DNA from: Apophysomyces variabilis
Taxonomy: Eukaryota > Mucoromycota > Mucoromycetes > Mucorales > Mucoraceae
Assembly: GCA_002749535.1 (NCBI GenBank)
Contig: MZZL01000408.1
Span: forward strand, 1,938,631 to 2,002,630
Direction: 5' to 3'
DNA: 64,000 nt
The notes beneath the pieces are model-generated. The model was not told the DNA's origin. It saw nothing but the letters and a program-made list of their open reading frames with translations, and ran no database searches. Position 1 is the first letter of the stretch, and each line of letters starts with the position of its first letter. The position numbers and the translations under genes were made by a program. Below are positions 48,919-61,405 of the stretch, piece after piece.

Positions 48919-50179
48919 ATGTCCTTGTTGTCTAAAGTTGTACGGGCCATGCAACGCATTGCTCCTTTGGAACTGGCCGAGACATCGTGGGACAATGTGG
49001 GCGTCCTTGTAGGTCAGTCCTTCTTCTTGCCCTGTCTTGAAAAAAAAAAGGGTCAAACTGACATACAGTCTTGTCTTCTCCCTGCAAAGACCCACCTTAT
49101 CCCTCCAACAAGGCGAACAAAGTGTTTCTGACCATTGACTTGACTCCTCAAGTACTGGATGAAGCCCTCTCCGATCCAAAGGTAAAACAACACAGCTTAG
49201 ATTTTTTTTTTTTTGCTGGCTGCTCCTCTTCTCACCATGCTATCCAAGGTGGGTGCTATTGTTGCCTATCATCCGCCTATTTTCAGAGCCATGAAACGCT
49301 TGACCACTTCAGATCCCAAGCAAGATATGGTTATGAAAGCCATTGCACGCGGAGTGAGTATCTATTCTCCCCACACTGCTTGTGACAACTGTGTCAATGG
49401 AGGTAACAGGAAGAGAACAAGAGAAAGTAAATGTTAACTCAAGTTCTACCCAAGTCAATGACTGGTTGGCAAGTGGTCTCGGTCAAGGACGTGTTGAAGC
49501 TATCACACCAGAAGTAAACCCGCCAGAAGGTTGCCAATTTTTTTTTTTTTTGCAGAGACGCTATTGTCATGCGTTTATTTTATTTTATTTTATTTTTCGT
49601 TTTTTTTGTTTTTCATTCCATTAACTAGCCAAACCCTTGCATACTTTAGGTCACGAAGGTTCAGGATCAGGCCGTCTGTTTACATATGATGAACCCATTC
49701 CGTTGACTACCGTGATTGAACGAGTCAAGAAATTGATTGGTTTACCGTTCGGTAGAGGATCTTAGGGAACGTGTGAGTGAATAGGGAAACGCTGATTCTT
49801 TAATTTAGTACGCGTTGCCACTAATCAGGTGGATCGATTGGTTAAGACGGTCGCCATCTGCGCTGGATCGGGCGCGTCGGTGCTAAGCCCTGTCAAGGCA
49901 GACTTATATTTCTCGGGTGAAATGGGTCATCATGATGTTCTGGCTGCCCTCGCCCAGAATACGAGTGTCATTTTGTGTAAGCATTCCTATCATTTTTTCG
50001 CTGTTTTCCTGACATAGAAGCGCACAACAGGTGAACATTCGAACACCGAACGTGGGTATTTGTCGGCTGTCCTCCAACCCGCGTTGGAAGACCTGCTGAA
50101 GGAAGATCGATCAGAAGAAGGAGAGCCAATTAAAGTAGTCGTCAGCCAGGTTGATAAGGATCCGCTTGTGGTCATGTAA
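48919..50179 (+). CDS. NIF3: NIF3-family (NGG1-interacting factor 3) metal-binding protein
   Basis: Seven exons: 48919-49012, 49090-49181, 49249-49402, 49455-49529, 49650-49751, 49809-49976, 50031-50179 (277 aa, the usual fungal length). Blocks in order: MQRIAPLELAETSWDNVGVL, KVFLTIDLTPQVLDEAL, VGAIVAYHPPIFRAMKR (metal-ligand His), VSIYSPHTACDNCVNGVND, AICAGSGASVL, ADLYFSGEMGHHDVLAA and VILCEHSNTERGYL (further His/Glu ligands). All predicted ligands of the dimetal site are present. NIF3 proteins are universally conserved and probably hydrolytic, but their substrate is unsettled. Convergent with the acyl-CoA dehydrogenase gene, 185 bp between stops. Confidence 0.95.
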
Positions 50180-50364
50180 ATCGTTTCTATAGTTTATAAG
50201 CATCTTCTTATGAGAGATTACATTCTATTCCCACAAAAAACATGCAACATAATTCACCTGAAGGAGATTGTATCTTATTGAAGGGACACAGTTGGAAGGA
50301 GAAACTGTATTGAAAATGGATAACAAGGAAAATAAAGTTGAAACTGTACACAAAGATATATAAT

Positions 50365-52265
50365 TTATTTATATTTGCTGGCGATGATCTTGGCGATGGT
50401 TTGAAGTTGCATGTTGTTGGTACCTATAGACGATGGAAGATGCGGTTTACATCAGTCATGATCCTCCCGAGTTTTAATTCTATTTGATGATTACCTTCGT
50501 AAATTGAACCAATTTTGGAATCACGGTAGAACTTCTCGACACCAGTCTCACGCACGAAACCGTTACCACCCATCCATTCAACAGCATAGCTGGTTGCCTT
50601 TTCAGCTACCTTGGCAGCAAGGAACTTAGCCATGGCAGCCTCCATGACAAAACCGCGACCTTCTTCCTTCAATCGTGCAGCATTGTAAGTCAAAAGTTTG
50701 GCAGCCTCAATTTCAACAGCGACTGTGATACAGAAAGCGTAAATGGTTAGTCTTGTATTTACAAAAAAAAAAAAGGCAAACCTACCCTGAGCAAACTGAT
50801 GTTGCATGGCCTGGAATTCACCAATGGCCTTTCCGAATTGCTTGCGTTCCATGATATAGGGAAGAGCGATATCGTAAGCACCCTGAGCAGCACCGATCAT
50901 CTGGGCGGCAATACCAATACGGCCCTCGTTCAAAGAGTCGATGGCATACTTGTAACCGTCACCGACCTTGCCAAGTACGTTTTCCTTGGGGATCTTGACA
51001 TCATCGAAGTTCAAGACACAGGTGGAAGAAGCGCGAATACCAAGCTAAAACAACCAAAGAAAAACAAGTTAATCTCCTCCCTTTCTTTTTCCTCTAGCTT
51101 GCTTGCTCTTCATCCTACCTTCTTTTCCTTCTTTGCAATCTCCACACCCCATTCCTTTTCGACAATGAAGGCAGTAATACCCTTGTATCCCTTGGATGGG
51201 TCGCTAAACAATGTGTTATTTTATAATGAAACCACACAAGAAGGAAAAAAAGAAAAAGAAACACACTTACACGTTGGCAAAGACAACAAAGATATCAGCT
51301 TCGCCTGAGTTACTGATCCACATCTTGCCACCATTCAACAAGTAATGGTCACCCTTGTCTTCTGCACGTGTCTGCAAAGCAAAGGCGTCACTGCCAGCGC
51401 CTGCTTCGGAAATACAGAAACTGCCAACGGTATCGGTCGCAAGACGTGACAGGTACTTCTCCTTTTGTTCCTTGTTACCCCATTTGCGGATCATGGTGTT
51501 AGTCAAGGTATTCTACAAGACGAGAATAACGCGTGTAAGCAAAAGAAAAGGACTGAACTGATATCACTGACAGGTTAGAAAAAGAGATACGTACGTGAAT
51601 ATCACAGAGAGCGCTGATGGAGGGATCCACCTTAGCCAGTTCTTCCACTGCAAGAATGGCACCTGTGAAGGAGCACTCGGCACCACCCAATTCAGCTTCA
51701 GTTTCAAGACCCATCAACTAGAAAGAAGTAACGTTTAAGTCTCAGGGGGGAAGGCAAAAGAGAGGAGGGGGGAGGCCAAGAAAGTTTGCCCTTCGATAAG
51801 ACCTTTATCTCCAACTTACACCATTTTCAAACATGGCATCGATGATATCCTTATCCATTTCTTCCTTGTCATCCATGGCTTGGACGCGAGGTGCTACAAC
51901 TTCACGGGCAAACTTGGCCACTGTGCGGAGATGAAAACGTGAGTACGGATTGACAAAGCGTAAATCTCACGCTTTTGAAACAAAAGATGATGTATACTCA
52001 TGCTTCTTTTTATTTGTGCTTACCTGTATCCTTGAGCATCAATTCTTCTTCAGTGAAGGAATGAAGAGAGGTAGGTGTAGCCTCTGTCACCGAAGGAACT
52101 GAATAAGACAAGGCATAATGACTAGAAAAAGAGTCAATTTTATATAGTGAGTAGGAAGATTTGGATCCTTTATATTATCTTTTACCGTTTTGGCATCTGA
52201 CGAGCCAAGGCAGAGGCAGAATGAGCAACACGGGAAACTCTTGTGGCCGAGCGAAGGAAGTTCAT
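50365..52265 (-). CDS. Mitochondrial short/branched-chain acyl-CoA dehydrogenase
   Basis: Nine exons (transcript order 52265-52186, 52121-52024, 51920-51820, 51717-51595, 51512-51271, 51203-51119, 51044-50786, 50722-50495, 50423-50365) join in frame to 424 aa, close to human ACADSB. The presequence [20 protein letters not shown] is Arg/Ser-rich, predicting mitochondrial import. The domains are N-terminal helical ([11 protein letters not shown]), a beta domain with [20 protein letters not shown] and [19 protein letters not shown], and a C-terminal helical domain. The C-terminus [20 protein letters not shown] contains the catalytic Glu of YEG. The enzyme oxidises short or branched acyl-CoAs (2-methylbutyryl-type) with FAD and passes electrons to ETF, in isoleucine or fatty acid breakdown. 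Substrate range is inferred from the ACADSB-like sequence. Confidence 0.95.
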
Positions 52266-53948
52266 GTTTTGACGAAGAAGAAGCAGAAGAAAGAAAGGGT
52301 ATGGTGTATGCACCAGGGGAACCCTTAAGCAACTGAGTTTTTATATACGCCGTGCTAAAAGTTTCCCACGGTTGGACTTATGTTTTACATGTTTTTTCGG
52401 CTCGTGCGACCGTCCTAATTCACATGTTTGCCTCTAAGCGATCCATAGACCCAAGAAAAATTGGGACTAATAGCCCAAATGAGAACAAAGCAACTTGCTT
52501 TGCAAAGTACATCATGAATTCACGCCAATAGCCAACTTTTGGATGCTTTTCCCCCTCATTATGCATAAGGGCCTATGTAACCAAAACCGTAGAAATATGG
52601 GTTCAATGTAATTTAATTGCCCTGTCCATGCCAACAGAAGCAGTACTACATCTGTGTCTTCCATAACACTCCCTCTTTCTCTGATTTCTTCATCCTTTTT
52701 GACTGCATGATTTAACCAGTCCATACCCATTGTAAGCCACTTCTCCATTCTGGGATCCAGTTCGCGTTTGGTCACGTTGACACGCCCCGCTTATAGGGTG
52801 GGTGAAGGTAGTCCACTCTCGATCTCAATGTCCCTACGATCTCTTATTCACTTTGCTTTCCTGTGCCTTATATTTTATGTTTTTTCATTACGTTGCATGT
52901 CTAAAATGTGAATACAGAGATCAGAAATCGCATATCATGGAAATTTATAGATCGCGTGCTGGTGTGTGTGAGTGTCAGTTTGCGGGCATCATGAGAAACC
53001 AAGAAAATACATAATCTTTTCTCGTTCCGTTACTTCACGTTCTGTTACGGTTATTAGTAGTCCTGTAACACATATGAATATCATCAACGACTGGGCCCAA
53101 ACAAAGGGTTATGGGATGCATGGATTTATTACAGGATGAATGCTTACATTCGTTAAGCATATTTATCTCATCTTACCCGATTGCAAAAATGGCCTCGTAA
53201 AGCTGAAGCCCTGAAGGTGAAAGTAGCAGAAAATCAAGCAAAATTGGAAGTGGGGCACTGGACTTTTATCGGTCTTGAAAGGCATGAGAAAGGTGCTGTC
53301 GCCGTTTGCATATGATGCACGGTCGATCAATATCTCCTTGTTGGGCGTCTTCTTATTGGTAAAGTACGTTGTCGAACAAGTAAAGCAGACTGATTCTTCT
53401 CCCCGGACACGTGGTATACCAGCTACGCCTGTTCCGGGATCTAACGTATCAGCTGGTATGCTTTCCCAAGGCTTCAGACCTCTTCCAGGTATGCTTTTGC
53501 TAGGTATATGTTAGACATTACAAAATGTCAACGACAGCGACTAAATTAAAAGCCATCCATGTCTGTTCTATTCTATCAGGGTCATGTCCACACCCAACTC
53601 CCGACATGTCCCACAGATCACCTAGATAGATGTAATAGTTACATAGGTAGTTAGACTTTCCCAATCAATGACAATACGATGGATACAAGAGAACGTGGTA
53701 TATAAGCACGTGACACCAGACCAATGGGTCATGGACATTCAATCTTTAGCAATGATAGCATTTCCATCAAGAAAATATAATAGATTTCCAATAGGAGCAT
53801 TCCCTGTAGAAATATTGATTCTCTTCACTGTTTCCATACATCCTTCTCTCCATTCCTTTCTATGGTTTTTTCCAAGCATCTTTGTTCAAGAAGTTTTGAT
53901 ACAAATGATTTATTTTGGCAGCAATGACCCAGAAACGACCAAATTGCT
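52266..53948. other. Intergenic region with two weak ORFs
   Basis: About 1.7 kb. On the minus strand 52775-52512 encodes EKWLTMGMDWLNHAVKKDEE, amphipathic but unassigned. On the plus strand 53284-53470 encodes MRKVLSPFAYDARSINISLL with one possible TM helix and a splice donor after FRPLPG, but no downstream exon was found. Neither has a recognised family, so both are left uncalled. Confidence 0.4.
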
Positions 53949-54901
53949 TTATTTGTTCAAGACGATACCATCAAACTAGAACGAAATAAAAAAAAAGAAA
54001 GAAAACAACAATGGTTAGTTTCAATTCCTCAAATTCATGTTTTATCTATACATACACGAGACTTGAACCATTCAATGGATTCCTCCTTCTTGATACGGTG
54101 GCTGAAGCCAACCTTGGCCTTGCAGTGCTTGCGGCGGGCGACACGGTTACCGGGGCGGCCCATGACGACGTAGTAGTCCATACCGTAGATACCAATGGAG
54201 GGATCGTACTTGATACCCAAGTCAATGTGTTCGTCAATACCGAAACCGAAGTTACCGGTGGCAGAGAAGTTGCGGGCGCGCAACTCGTATTCCTTGACCT
54301 TGAGACCACGCTCCAAGATCTCCTCGGCCTTGGGGCCACGAACGGTGACGTGGACAGCGATCTTTTCGTTACGACGGATACCGAAGGTACGGACGGTGTA
54401 GCGAGCCTTGGAGTAGACGGGGGTCTGACCGGTCAATTGTTCGAGCACCTTGGCGGCACGGGTCAATCTGTCACCAGACTCACCAACGGAGATGTTCAAG
54501 ACGAGCTTTTCGATGCGAAGCGCCTTCATGGGGTTAGCGGCGGTGGTGGTCTTTTGTTCGGCACTCTGGAAGAGCAAAGAAGAAAATAGTTAGTTAAACC
54601 ATTCATTCTTTGTCTGCGCGCATCAAACAACGAGAAAAGCAATGTTTGGCCTTTCGATTTTCTTGCTCGACGAAAGAAAGTAACGACCGGGCTGTTCTCG
54701 ACATCCATGGGGCATCGTAGAGCCATTTTGCTTTTGCTTTTCCATGTCGCCCGAAAAGCCTCTTAAGGCCCCCCTTTCCCATTCATCACACACACACGCA
54801 CATACACATCTATCCCGTTTCGTTCACTCCATCCATTGCATCCATCTGATCCATTCATCCATCCATAATTAACTCTATCAGAAATGGATTGCTTACCATT
54901 G
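53949..54901 (-). CDS. RPL11: 60S ribosomal protein L11 (uL5)
   Basis: Three exons: 54901-54899, 54565-54056, 53975-53949 (179 aa). Exon 1 is only the ATG, followed by a 333-nt intron, as in many fungal ribosomal-protein genes. Exon 2 gives [80 protein letters not shown] and [20 protein letters not shown]. The last exon restores the expected C-terminus FDGIVLNK. If it is skipped, translation runs into VCIDKT and stops. uL5 binds 5S rRNA in the central protuberance. This is the most conserved gene in the window. Confidence 0.97.
54566..54898 (-). other. Long 5' intron of RPL11
   Basis: The donor gtaagc follows the ATG directly and the acceptor is cttccag at 54566. At 333 nt it is several times longer than most introns here, which suggests it may carry regulatory function, as is known for other ribosomal-protein genes. 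Confidence 0.8.
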
Positions 54902-55630
54902 CTATTTGAATAGAGCCACGGGTTCTCTTGAACGTGAAAGAAGGAATTTCGTCGTTCCGGCTCCACCAGCCGATAAACGTCGCCACTCCTCCACTGAGCC
55001 CTCACAAGTCACAGGCAGCAACTGACGTTTCCAACTCCGACACACTGGAACTCGAAACTTACTTTGCGTCAGCTTCTGACTTGCTAGACTCGATTCCCAT
55101 TTCATGTTCAATAAGAAAATAATACAGACAGTCTTGTGCATCAAAACATTATTATAATTTAGCTTGTTTGTGAGAGTACAGCAGGAATCTCGTAGAGGCG
55201 CTGCTCATGGTCGTAATGGGAAACAGAGCCATAAACACAACTGTATAGCGAAGTTCGGGCAATGTATGCTATTAGGATAAAAGGGTTTAAGCTTCCGCAA
55301 ATCGCCTGATTTCTCAGTTTTTTTTTCAATAAAAGCATTCAAACAATTGAAATCATCGATTCCATCGTTATTGGCAAACCTGAAGTCAGTATTGTAAGGT
55401 GTCAAGCAGATCACAACGTTGTGTTGCAGTTACATAAAAGCACACCTTGGAATAGGTTATGGGACTAGATAAGCCTGTGGTTTACCAATCAAAGGCTTCA
55501 ATTAGTCCGAATTGCAAATTAAAGTCGAAGTATGCATATCATATCTTCCCAGCAAGTACTATATTTTATTGGTACGCACCATGTTCTTTAGTGAGATTGT
55601 TATAGGTGATATGGAGTAAGTAAAGACGGT
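54902..55630. promoter_or_regulatory. RPL11 promoter and protease 3' flank
   Basis: Upstream of RPL11 there is an AGTCACA at 55007-55013, about 105 bp from the ATG, resembling the core of the HomolD box of fission-yeast ribosomal-protein promoters (similarity only). The left part is the 3' flank of the convergent-spaced protease gene. No other gene seen. Confidence 0.35.
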
Positions 55631-57149
55631 TTACAACTGCAGAGAATCAGGTGGGTTATTATAGACAAGAAGATTACTTGTGTTTTTCGGCAGATTCGTC
55701 AAAACACCAGTTGTACTGTGATCGATGATCATCTGCTTGATTTTCGCAGGTGTTTCTTCTCCATCGGACAGACTCAAGAAGTAGGCTGCTAAACCTGCAA
55801 CATGAGGGGAGGCCATAGAAGTACCTGAGATCGTATTTGTACTGTCACGGCCATTGTTCCAAATGGAAAGGATATTTTGACCAGGGGCAAAGACATCCAC
55901 ACATGGGCCGTGGTTGGAGAAATAAGCACGTTCATCACGAACATTGGATGCACCCACTGTCATGGCATTCTCAGCCGCAGCAGGAGAAGTTCCACAGGCA
56001 TCCATATTCTCGTTTCCGGCGGCTACAGCAAAGAAGACGCCATTCTCTACGGCCTATTATGGGTTAAAGGAAAGTCCCATTAATTGGATCAGCTCCAGTT
56101 TATCGTTGTCTGGATGGCCTGAGGATCGTCTTACCCTATTGACCGATTCATCCAATGCGCGCGATCGAGCACCGCCAAGACTCATATTGGCCACAGCTCC
56201 CTTGTATTTCTTGCCCGTCGATCGAGCTGTGGCTGCATCTTCCTTATGTTGTTCTACCGCCCAGTTGACACCTGCAAGGACACCCGACATGGTCCCTGAA
56301 CCATTGGAACGCAATACTTTAACAGCAACAGGTTCTGCACGCTTGGCCACACCATAGCGTTTCCCAGCTATGGTGCCTGCACAGTGGGAACCATGACCAT
56401 TGTCGTCTTCATCAGCAGCACCATCGGGAATGGTCACTCCCCAGGAGGCTCTCCCTGTTTTATTCGTTATCAGTAACCAACGGAAAGTATATACTTTTCT
56501 TGATGTGTCTGTATTTTGTGCGAAAGAGTACCTTCCAGATCATTGTGTTGAATATTGATTCCTGTATCAATAACGAACACTTTCACTCCCTCACCGCCGT
56601 TTCCATCATGTGGATATTGACTGAATGTACGAAGATCCAGTGGTTTACGGTGAGAGATGCGAGCCAAACCCCACGGGGCATTGCGCTGCATATCCATAAG
56701 ATAGACGATCGTGTCACGCTCCACATAGGCAACCTAAGAGGACAAAGGGAAACTTAGAATACGAATCAAACCCAATCAGAGGCATAGAAATTTACATCAG
56801 GTGAGCGTCTAATATGATCTAATGTCTGATCGTCAAATTTTCCAGCGTAGCCTCTCCAGTTTGTCATGTCATATGTATGAGTGATACCAGAGATCATGCT
56901 AGTATCCAGATATTCACGGAAAGGCACGTCTTCCAGCTGACGTTTCACTAGAGAGGAGACCCAGTTACAGTGGGACATGGATTTGTACGAATCCACATGG
57001 TCTTTGAGCACTACGATATAAGACTGGTCAATGGCTTCTGCGCCTGGATTATGATAAAGTGGGGCTAGTTCATCTGCCAACAAGGCTGGATAGGCGGTTG
57101 TATAACCAACCAAGACAAGGGCAATGGATGTAATGATAGATATTTTCAT
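55631..57149 (-). CDS. Secreted subtilisin-like serine protease (proteinase K / S8A type)
   Basis: Four exons in transcript order 57149-56796, 56733-56532, 56454-56135, 56053-55631 (432 aa). The signal peptide is about residues 1-19 (MKISIITSIALVLVGYTTAY). The I9 inhibitor propeptide runs from about 42 to 118 (SYIVVLKDHVDSYK). The catalytic domain has Asp174 in VFVIDTGIN, His206 in NGHGSHCAG, the oxyanion Asn306 in AAGNEN and Ser371 in GTSMASPH, so the protease is complete and likely active. The family is secreted or vacuolar and degrades protein with broad specificity; propeptide removal activates it. No GPI or TM segment at the C-terminus. The propeptide-to-mature border lies near exon 2. 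Confidence 0.95.
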
Positions 57150-58047
57150 ATTTCTAGAAGGAAAGCGAAGAATGCTGTGAAAAGGAAAGACAGCTATGTG
57201 TCCGTATGGTTTTATGCTGTTTCAATTTTTTTAATTTCCGGTTGTTTGGATGCCTCATTTTCTTCCCAAATATGAAAGGGTCACGGGTGAGATAAGACTT
57301 TTTGATCGATTCCACCTCCGCCATCCTCCTCCTCCTACTCCTCCTACTCCTCCTCCTGCTCCGCGTCTGTCCGAAGAGAAACAGATGCATCAGATATTAA
57401 TAGGAGCCTTCTATAGAAGCCTTGAGTAACATCATGACGGGGTATCATCATCATGAAATACGTGCAATGCACTGGGTATCGCTAGTAGGGTAGTATATCT
57501 TTCATTAGCAATCACCATAAAGGACAATGCTTAATCAAGCCAAAGATGTCAGCGAAGAACTGGCAAAGAAGAGCAAAAAGAATGAAATTGGTCTTTTCCG
57601 CTTAAATAGTTCCAATCCTTGAAAAGCAGACGGCATCCTATCATTTTTATCCGTTCATTGATAAATAGCAACAGTTTTCTTGCATACCATGGATGATTTT
57701 ACCATTCAATCATTGATACATGATATCAAGATGACCACACGTGAAATGCAATTGCATGTGTGATACAAGATTCGGACTTGATCTCAAGTCATAGACATAT
57801 CTCGTTTAAAGTTGACATCCGGTTATTTATCATTGGTATAACATGCATGTTCAAGCAAACACAGATTTATCATACGCATTATCCCATAATAGTCGAGGAT
57901 AGACCCAAGTGAAAGTCCTGATTTTCTTCCGTGTACTTTTACAATGGTTCTTAGAAATCGATAGATGTCATTGCCTTGTTTCAGATTATACATGGTATCA
58001 TGCTTTGTCCTTTGTTTTTCTTTTTTGCTAGATCTAAGGACAGGTTT
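57150..58047. promoter_or_regulatory. Upstream region of the subtilisin gene
   Basis: About 0.9 kb. Contains a CTC/CTA trinucleotide-rich block at 57313-57360 and a CACGTG E-box core near 57740. No coding signal. Confidence 0.45.
57313..57360. repeat. CCT-rich trinucleotide microsatellite
   Basis: Imperfect run of cct/cta triplets (tcctcctcctcctactcctc...) about 165-210 bp upstream of the protease ATG. Confidence 0.8.
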
Positions 58048-58784
58048 CTATGATCGTCGTTTAAGTAGTTCTTGTTCTATTGCATTGGTCAGTATCCATT
58101 AGGTAAAAGAAGAGAAAATGGGGGACTTACCAACAAGCCATGCGCGGTGCTTCAACTCCAAGTGTTCGTGACTCAGAACATCCTAAATTGAGAATATTGG
58201 GTGTGGAAAGCGTCAGGTACAAAGCATATCCGCTAGTCATCGAACAAACTTACATGGATCTTATGGAGTTCTTTCTTCAATTGCTCGAGATCCTTAACTT
58301 GGACAGCTCCTGATCGAAGATGAGCAAATTCTCGGTCAATCTTTTCCACAGTAGCAGCGTAGCCCTTGACCTATTTTTTTAAAGAAAAAATAAAAGAGTG
58401 TATTTTACGAATGTTTTAGATGCCAATGTGTACTAAATTGTTTGACCGCTCTGGAAAGAAGAAACAAACCTGCTCAGTAGACGAATGAAGGTCAACAACG
58501 GATGTTGTCAGCTGACGCGTAGATTTCAAAAGTTCCTCATCGAGGAAATACTCCGAGACACCGATGAATGCACTTGCACCGAGCAGGAAACCAAGAATAC
58601 TAAACACTCATTATCGGTGTTGGTAAGTAGTCAGGCCCCCACTGTTTATAAGAGAGTATCTGATCACTTACCCACCACGCAGGCCACCCACCTTTTTGGG
58701 AGAGGGAGATGATGTGGCATATGTACGACCGCGGGCGAATGGGGTGTGTAAACGGCGAGAGGCGGTATTAACAATGGTGTTCAT
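58048..58784 (-). CDS. Small predicted mitochondrial membrane protein, unknown function
   Basis: Five exons: 58784-58672, 58599-58470, 58370-58254, 58182-58131, 58076-58048 (146 aa). All junctions are GT-AG and in frame. The N-terminus MNTIVNTASRRLHTPFARGR followed by TYATSSPSPKK looks like a mitochondrial presequence with an RGRTYA-type cleavage site. One transmembrane stretch is GGILGFLLGASAFIGVSEYF. The rest is predicted coiled coil (ELLKSTRQLTTSVVDLHSST, KDLEQLKKELHKIH) with a basic end QELLKRRS. No family recognised. The layout suggests an inner-membrane protein exposed to matrix or intermembrane space, perhaps a small assembly or tethering factor (inference). Confidence 0.75.
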
Positions 58785-59590
58785 TCCTGTTATGTTAAGA
58801 CGGTATTGTTTTTTTTGCAGCAAAGGTTCCAAGGGTTCAAATCGACGTGACTATCCCTCCACCCGACGTTGGACTTTGGGCAACAAATTGCACTTAAGCA
58901 GACAGTAACCCAAATCAGGAAGCCTAGTGGCCAGAGAGAATTTCTTGCTTTTTCCCCTTCTCTATGGAATTCCATCACGGAATGCTCTTTATAATGGCCC
59001 AATGCGCTCGATGCAAAACTTGCCCAACTTAGTGAGAGTCAATGGTTCTGAAGCATTCCGTTGCATATCATGTCGAAAGCATGTGCTATGCCAAAGTTGT
59101 CTACAAAGAGGGCTTGGTTTGTTATGGTCAAGAAACCAAACGGTACCACTTAATTAGTGGTTCGATGGTTTAATGATATATCCACTTGGTGTTGCGCAAT
59201 TTATGACTTCCACATTGTAATATTTGTCTGCGTTATCAAATGTCTCCGTATCTCCCTATCCCTAGGCGTCACTGATAGGATGGAAAGAGCGAAGCCCTGA
59301 TGACACTGTCATTCCCGCTTTCTAACTTTATTCTACCCCATAATCAATTGGCTGTACCATTTAGGAAGCATGACTTTTTTACACTTGCTGCAATTCATTC
59401 AAACAATGGCATTTTCTTTTTATTAGGAGCGGGTTACACTATGTTCTTACATGGAGTTGTTGGTACGTACTAAAAAAAATGAGGGGGCTATTTCAAAGAT
59501 TTCCGTTACGGGTGATTAAAACTAGCAGATATTATCACATGCTGGTATGACATTTTTTGTTAATTGGGTGCAGCTATACATCTCTCTGTA
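58785..59590. other. Intergenic region
   Basis: About 0.8 kb between two minus-strand genes. No gene or structured element recognised. Confidence 0.5.
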
Positions 59591-61405
59591 TCACGTTGAC
59601 GCGAATGGATTGGAACTTGTCATAGGCGTCGTAGAGAAATTGTTGTGCTGCATAGCAAAAGGATTATGGCTAGAATTTGATCTAGGGAGAGTGGGTGATG
59701 ATGCTGGAGCAAAGCCGGTTGCTTGAGGCATTGGAAGATGATTTTGCAACTGGAACCCTTGATACTGAGTACTCGTCTGACTAAATGTCGGTGTAGAAAG
59801 ACTCGGCTGTGGCATAATGCTCGCTCGGAAAGGGTTTGAATGGTTCGGTGTGTTAGCTGCAGTGGACAAGGACGTCGATTGTGTCATCTGAGGAACTACT
59901 TGTATCGGGCTCGATGCGTAGCTGTGGGCGGGGAATCCGGTTGCTTGAGGCACTAAGTTGGACCGGAAAGGATTGAACACGTTCTCTTGTTGTGGACTTG
60001 CTGTGATCACACCAGTGGGATTGAAGAAAACGGTGGTCTTTTCATTTTCCAAGCTCGCAAAGAAGTCGATGAGTTCTTTGGGCTGTGATTTGGGAGGAGC
60101 CTCTACGCTAACTGAAACTGGTGTTTCTGCTGGGTGAAAGTAAGTCAACAGCCGTCATAGTCCCTTTTAAGTTCCACCTGTTTACCTTTCGCAGGGCTCT
60201 TGTTTTCTACAATCGGTCTATGTCCTGGATCGTTTAAATACTCTTCTAAAGCAGCAGCTAAGGATAGAGGCGCCTAAATCGTTTTCGAGTTCAATCTTTG
60301 TGATCATCCGTTTTCACAGACTCCGCTGCTTACATGCTTTGGTGCGGGGATAGCGATATGTAACTCGTTTTGAAGCTGTCGCGCGCGGTCGAGGAAGGCA
60401 ATCGTTTCATGTGTTTGCTTGGCGAACCGTTTGTAAATTTCCAGAGCTGACCTTGCATCCGGTTTATCCATGGCAAAGTAATGCTCTTTAAGGCTTTGAA
60501 TTTAGTAAAAGCTCATTTGCGTATCGTTTTTCATACCGAGTATGTTAACCACTCCTTCATTGACGGCTTGAAATAGAACTAACAGATCTTCCACTAACAA
60601 GCGAAATGCGCACAGACTGATGCTGTTGTCCACCGCGTCTAGATGAAACTATCACTACGTTAGGCCAAAATATGATCTAAGGCGAATTACTTACTTTACA
60701 TTTCAGAAGCGCTGATATCTGTTTTTGTAACACCATTGTCTCTTTTAGTAAGCCGTTGGTGACAGATAAATGCCTCAATCGTCCAACGTTGTTTGCCATG
60801 GTTGATTTTACATAATCCGTCTTCAATTCTCGATAAGCAAGTATTTTTTGTTGAAGATAGTCTGTATAGACATAGATATTCTGAATGTGGACGATACCTG
60901 GTTTAACATGGAAAACAGCCAGAGTTTTGTTAAAGTCATGTCCTCTTTTTCAAGAAGTTCTAACATACCGGACGATTTTTCCCGTAATCGACTAGAATCA
61001 ATTGCTGATGGGCGGGTTTCAACATAGGCGATCATCCTCTCGCCGTTTCCGTCACGCATTAACGTGTGTGCGATGATTAAAACTTTGAACGTGATCTGGT
61101 CAATAATTGTATTATGGATTAATAAAAGTCGAAAATATGGTAAAGAAGGAAAGGCTCGCAATATTTACAATCCAAGAACTCTCCCGCAGCCTCCTCTCAA
61201 GGTGGTCGACGATCTCAACGACACTTGCTGGATTCTGGTAGGTTGATGCAATGAGCGCTGTAGATCATGTGTTGCTTTCAGATGAGCACAGGCACAGAAA
61301 AGAGTCGATAAGCACGACCAGAAGAAGGAGATACATACTCGACAAGTGTTTTTGTTTGGGCGGGTGATAATCAAGTCGGGTAGCCTTTCTTATAGCGTTT
61401 TCCAT
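59591..61405 (-). CDS. AP180/CALM (ANTH-domain) clathrin adaptor, YAP1801/1802-like
   Basis: Starts MENAIRKATRLDYHPPKQKH at 61405. Spliced exons give HLSTLIASTYQNPASVVEIV, RLRESSWI, ITFKVLIIAHTLMRDGNGER and then NIYVYTDYLQQKILAYRELK and NVGRLRHLSVTNGLLKETMV, all parts of the ANTH domain (about residues 1-270). The first helix carries the basic PIP2-binding KATRLDYHPPKQKH motif. The C-terminal tail (60131-59591) is Ser/Pro/Gln-rich, with four NPF motifs (NPFRS, NPFRA, NPFAM, NPFAST) for EH-domain proteins and PQATGF repeats. AP180 proteins recruit clathrin and cargo at endocytic sites. At least eight exons; not every border was verified. Confidence 0.93.

Noticed and set aside
53284..53514. 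Short plus-strand ORF with a possible TM helix
   Set aside because: No downstream exon or known family found, so left as a note in the intergenic entry.
54011..54589. 192-codon plus-strand ORF over RPL11
   Set aside because: Antisense shadow of the highly conserved RPL11 exon.
58820..58850. ggttcaaatcg resembling a tRNA T-arm
   Set aside because: No A-box, anticodon arm or acceptor stem could be paired around it.
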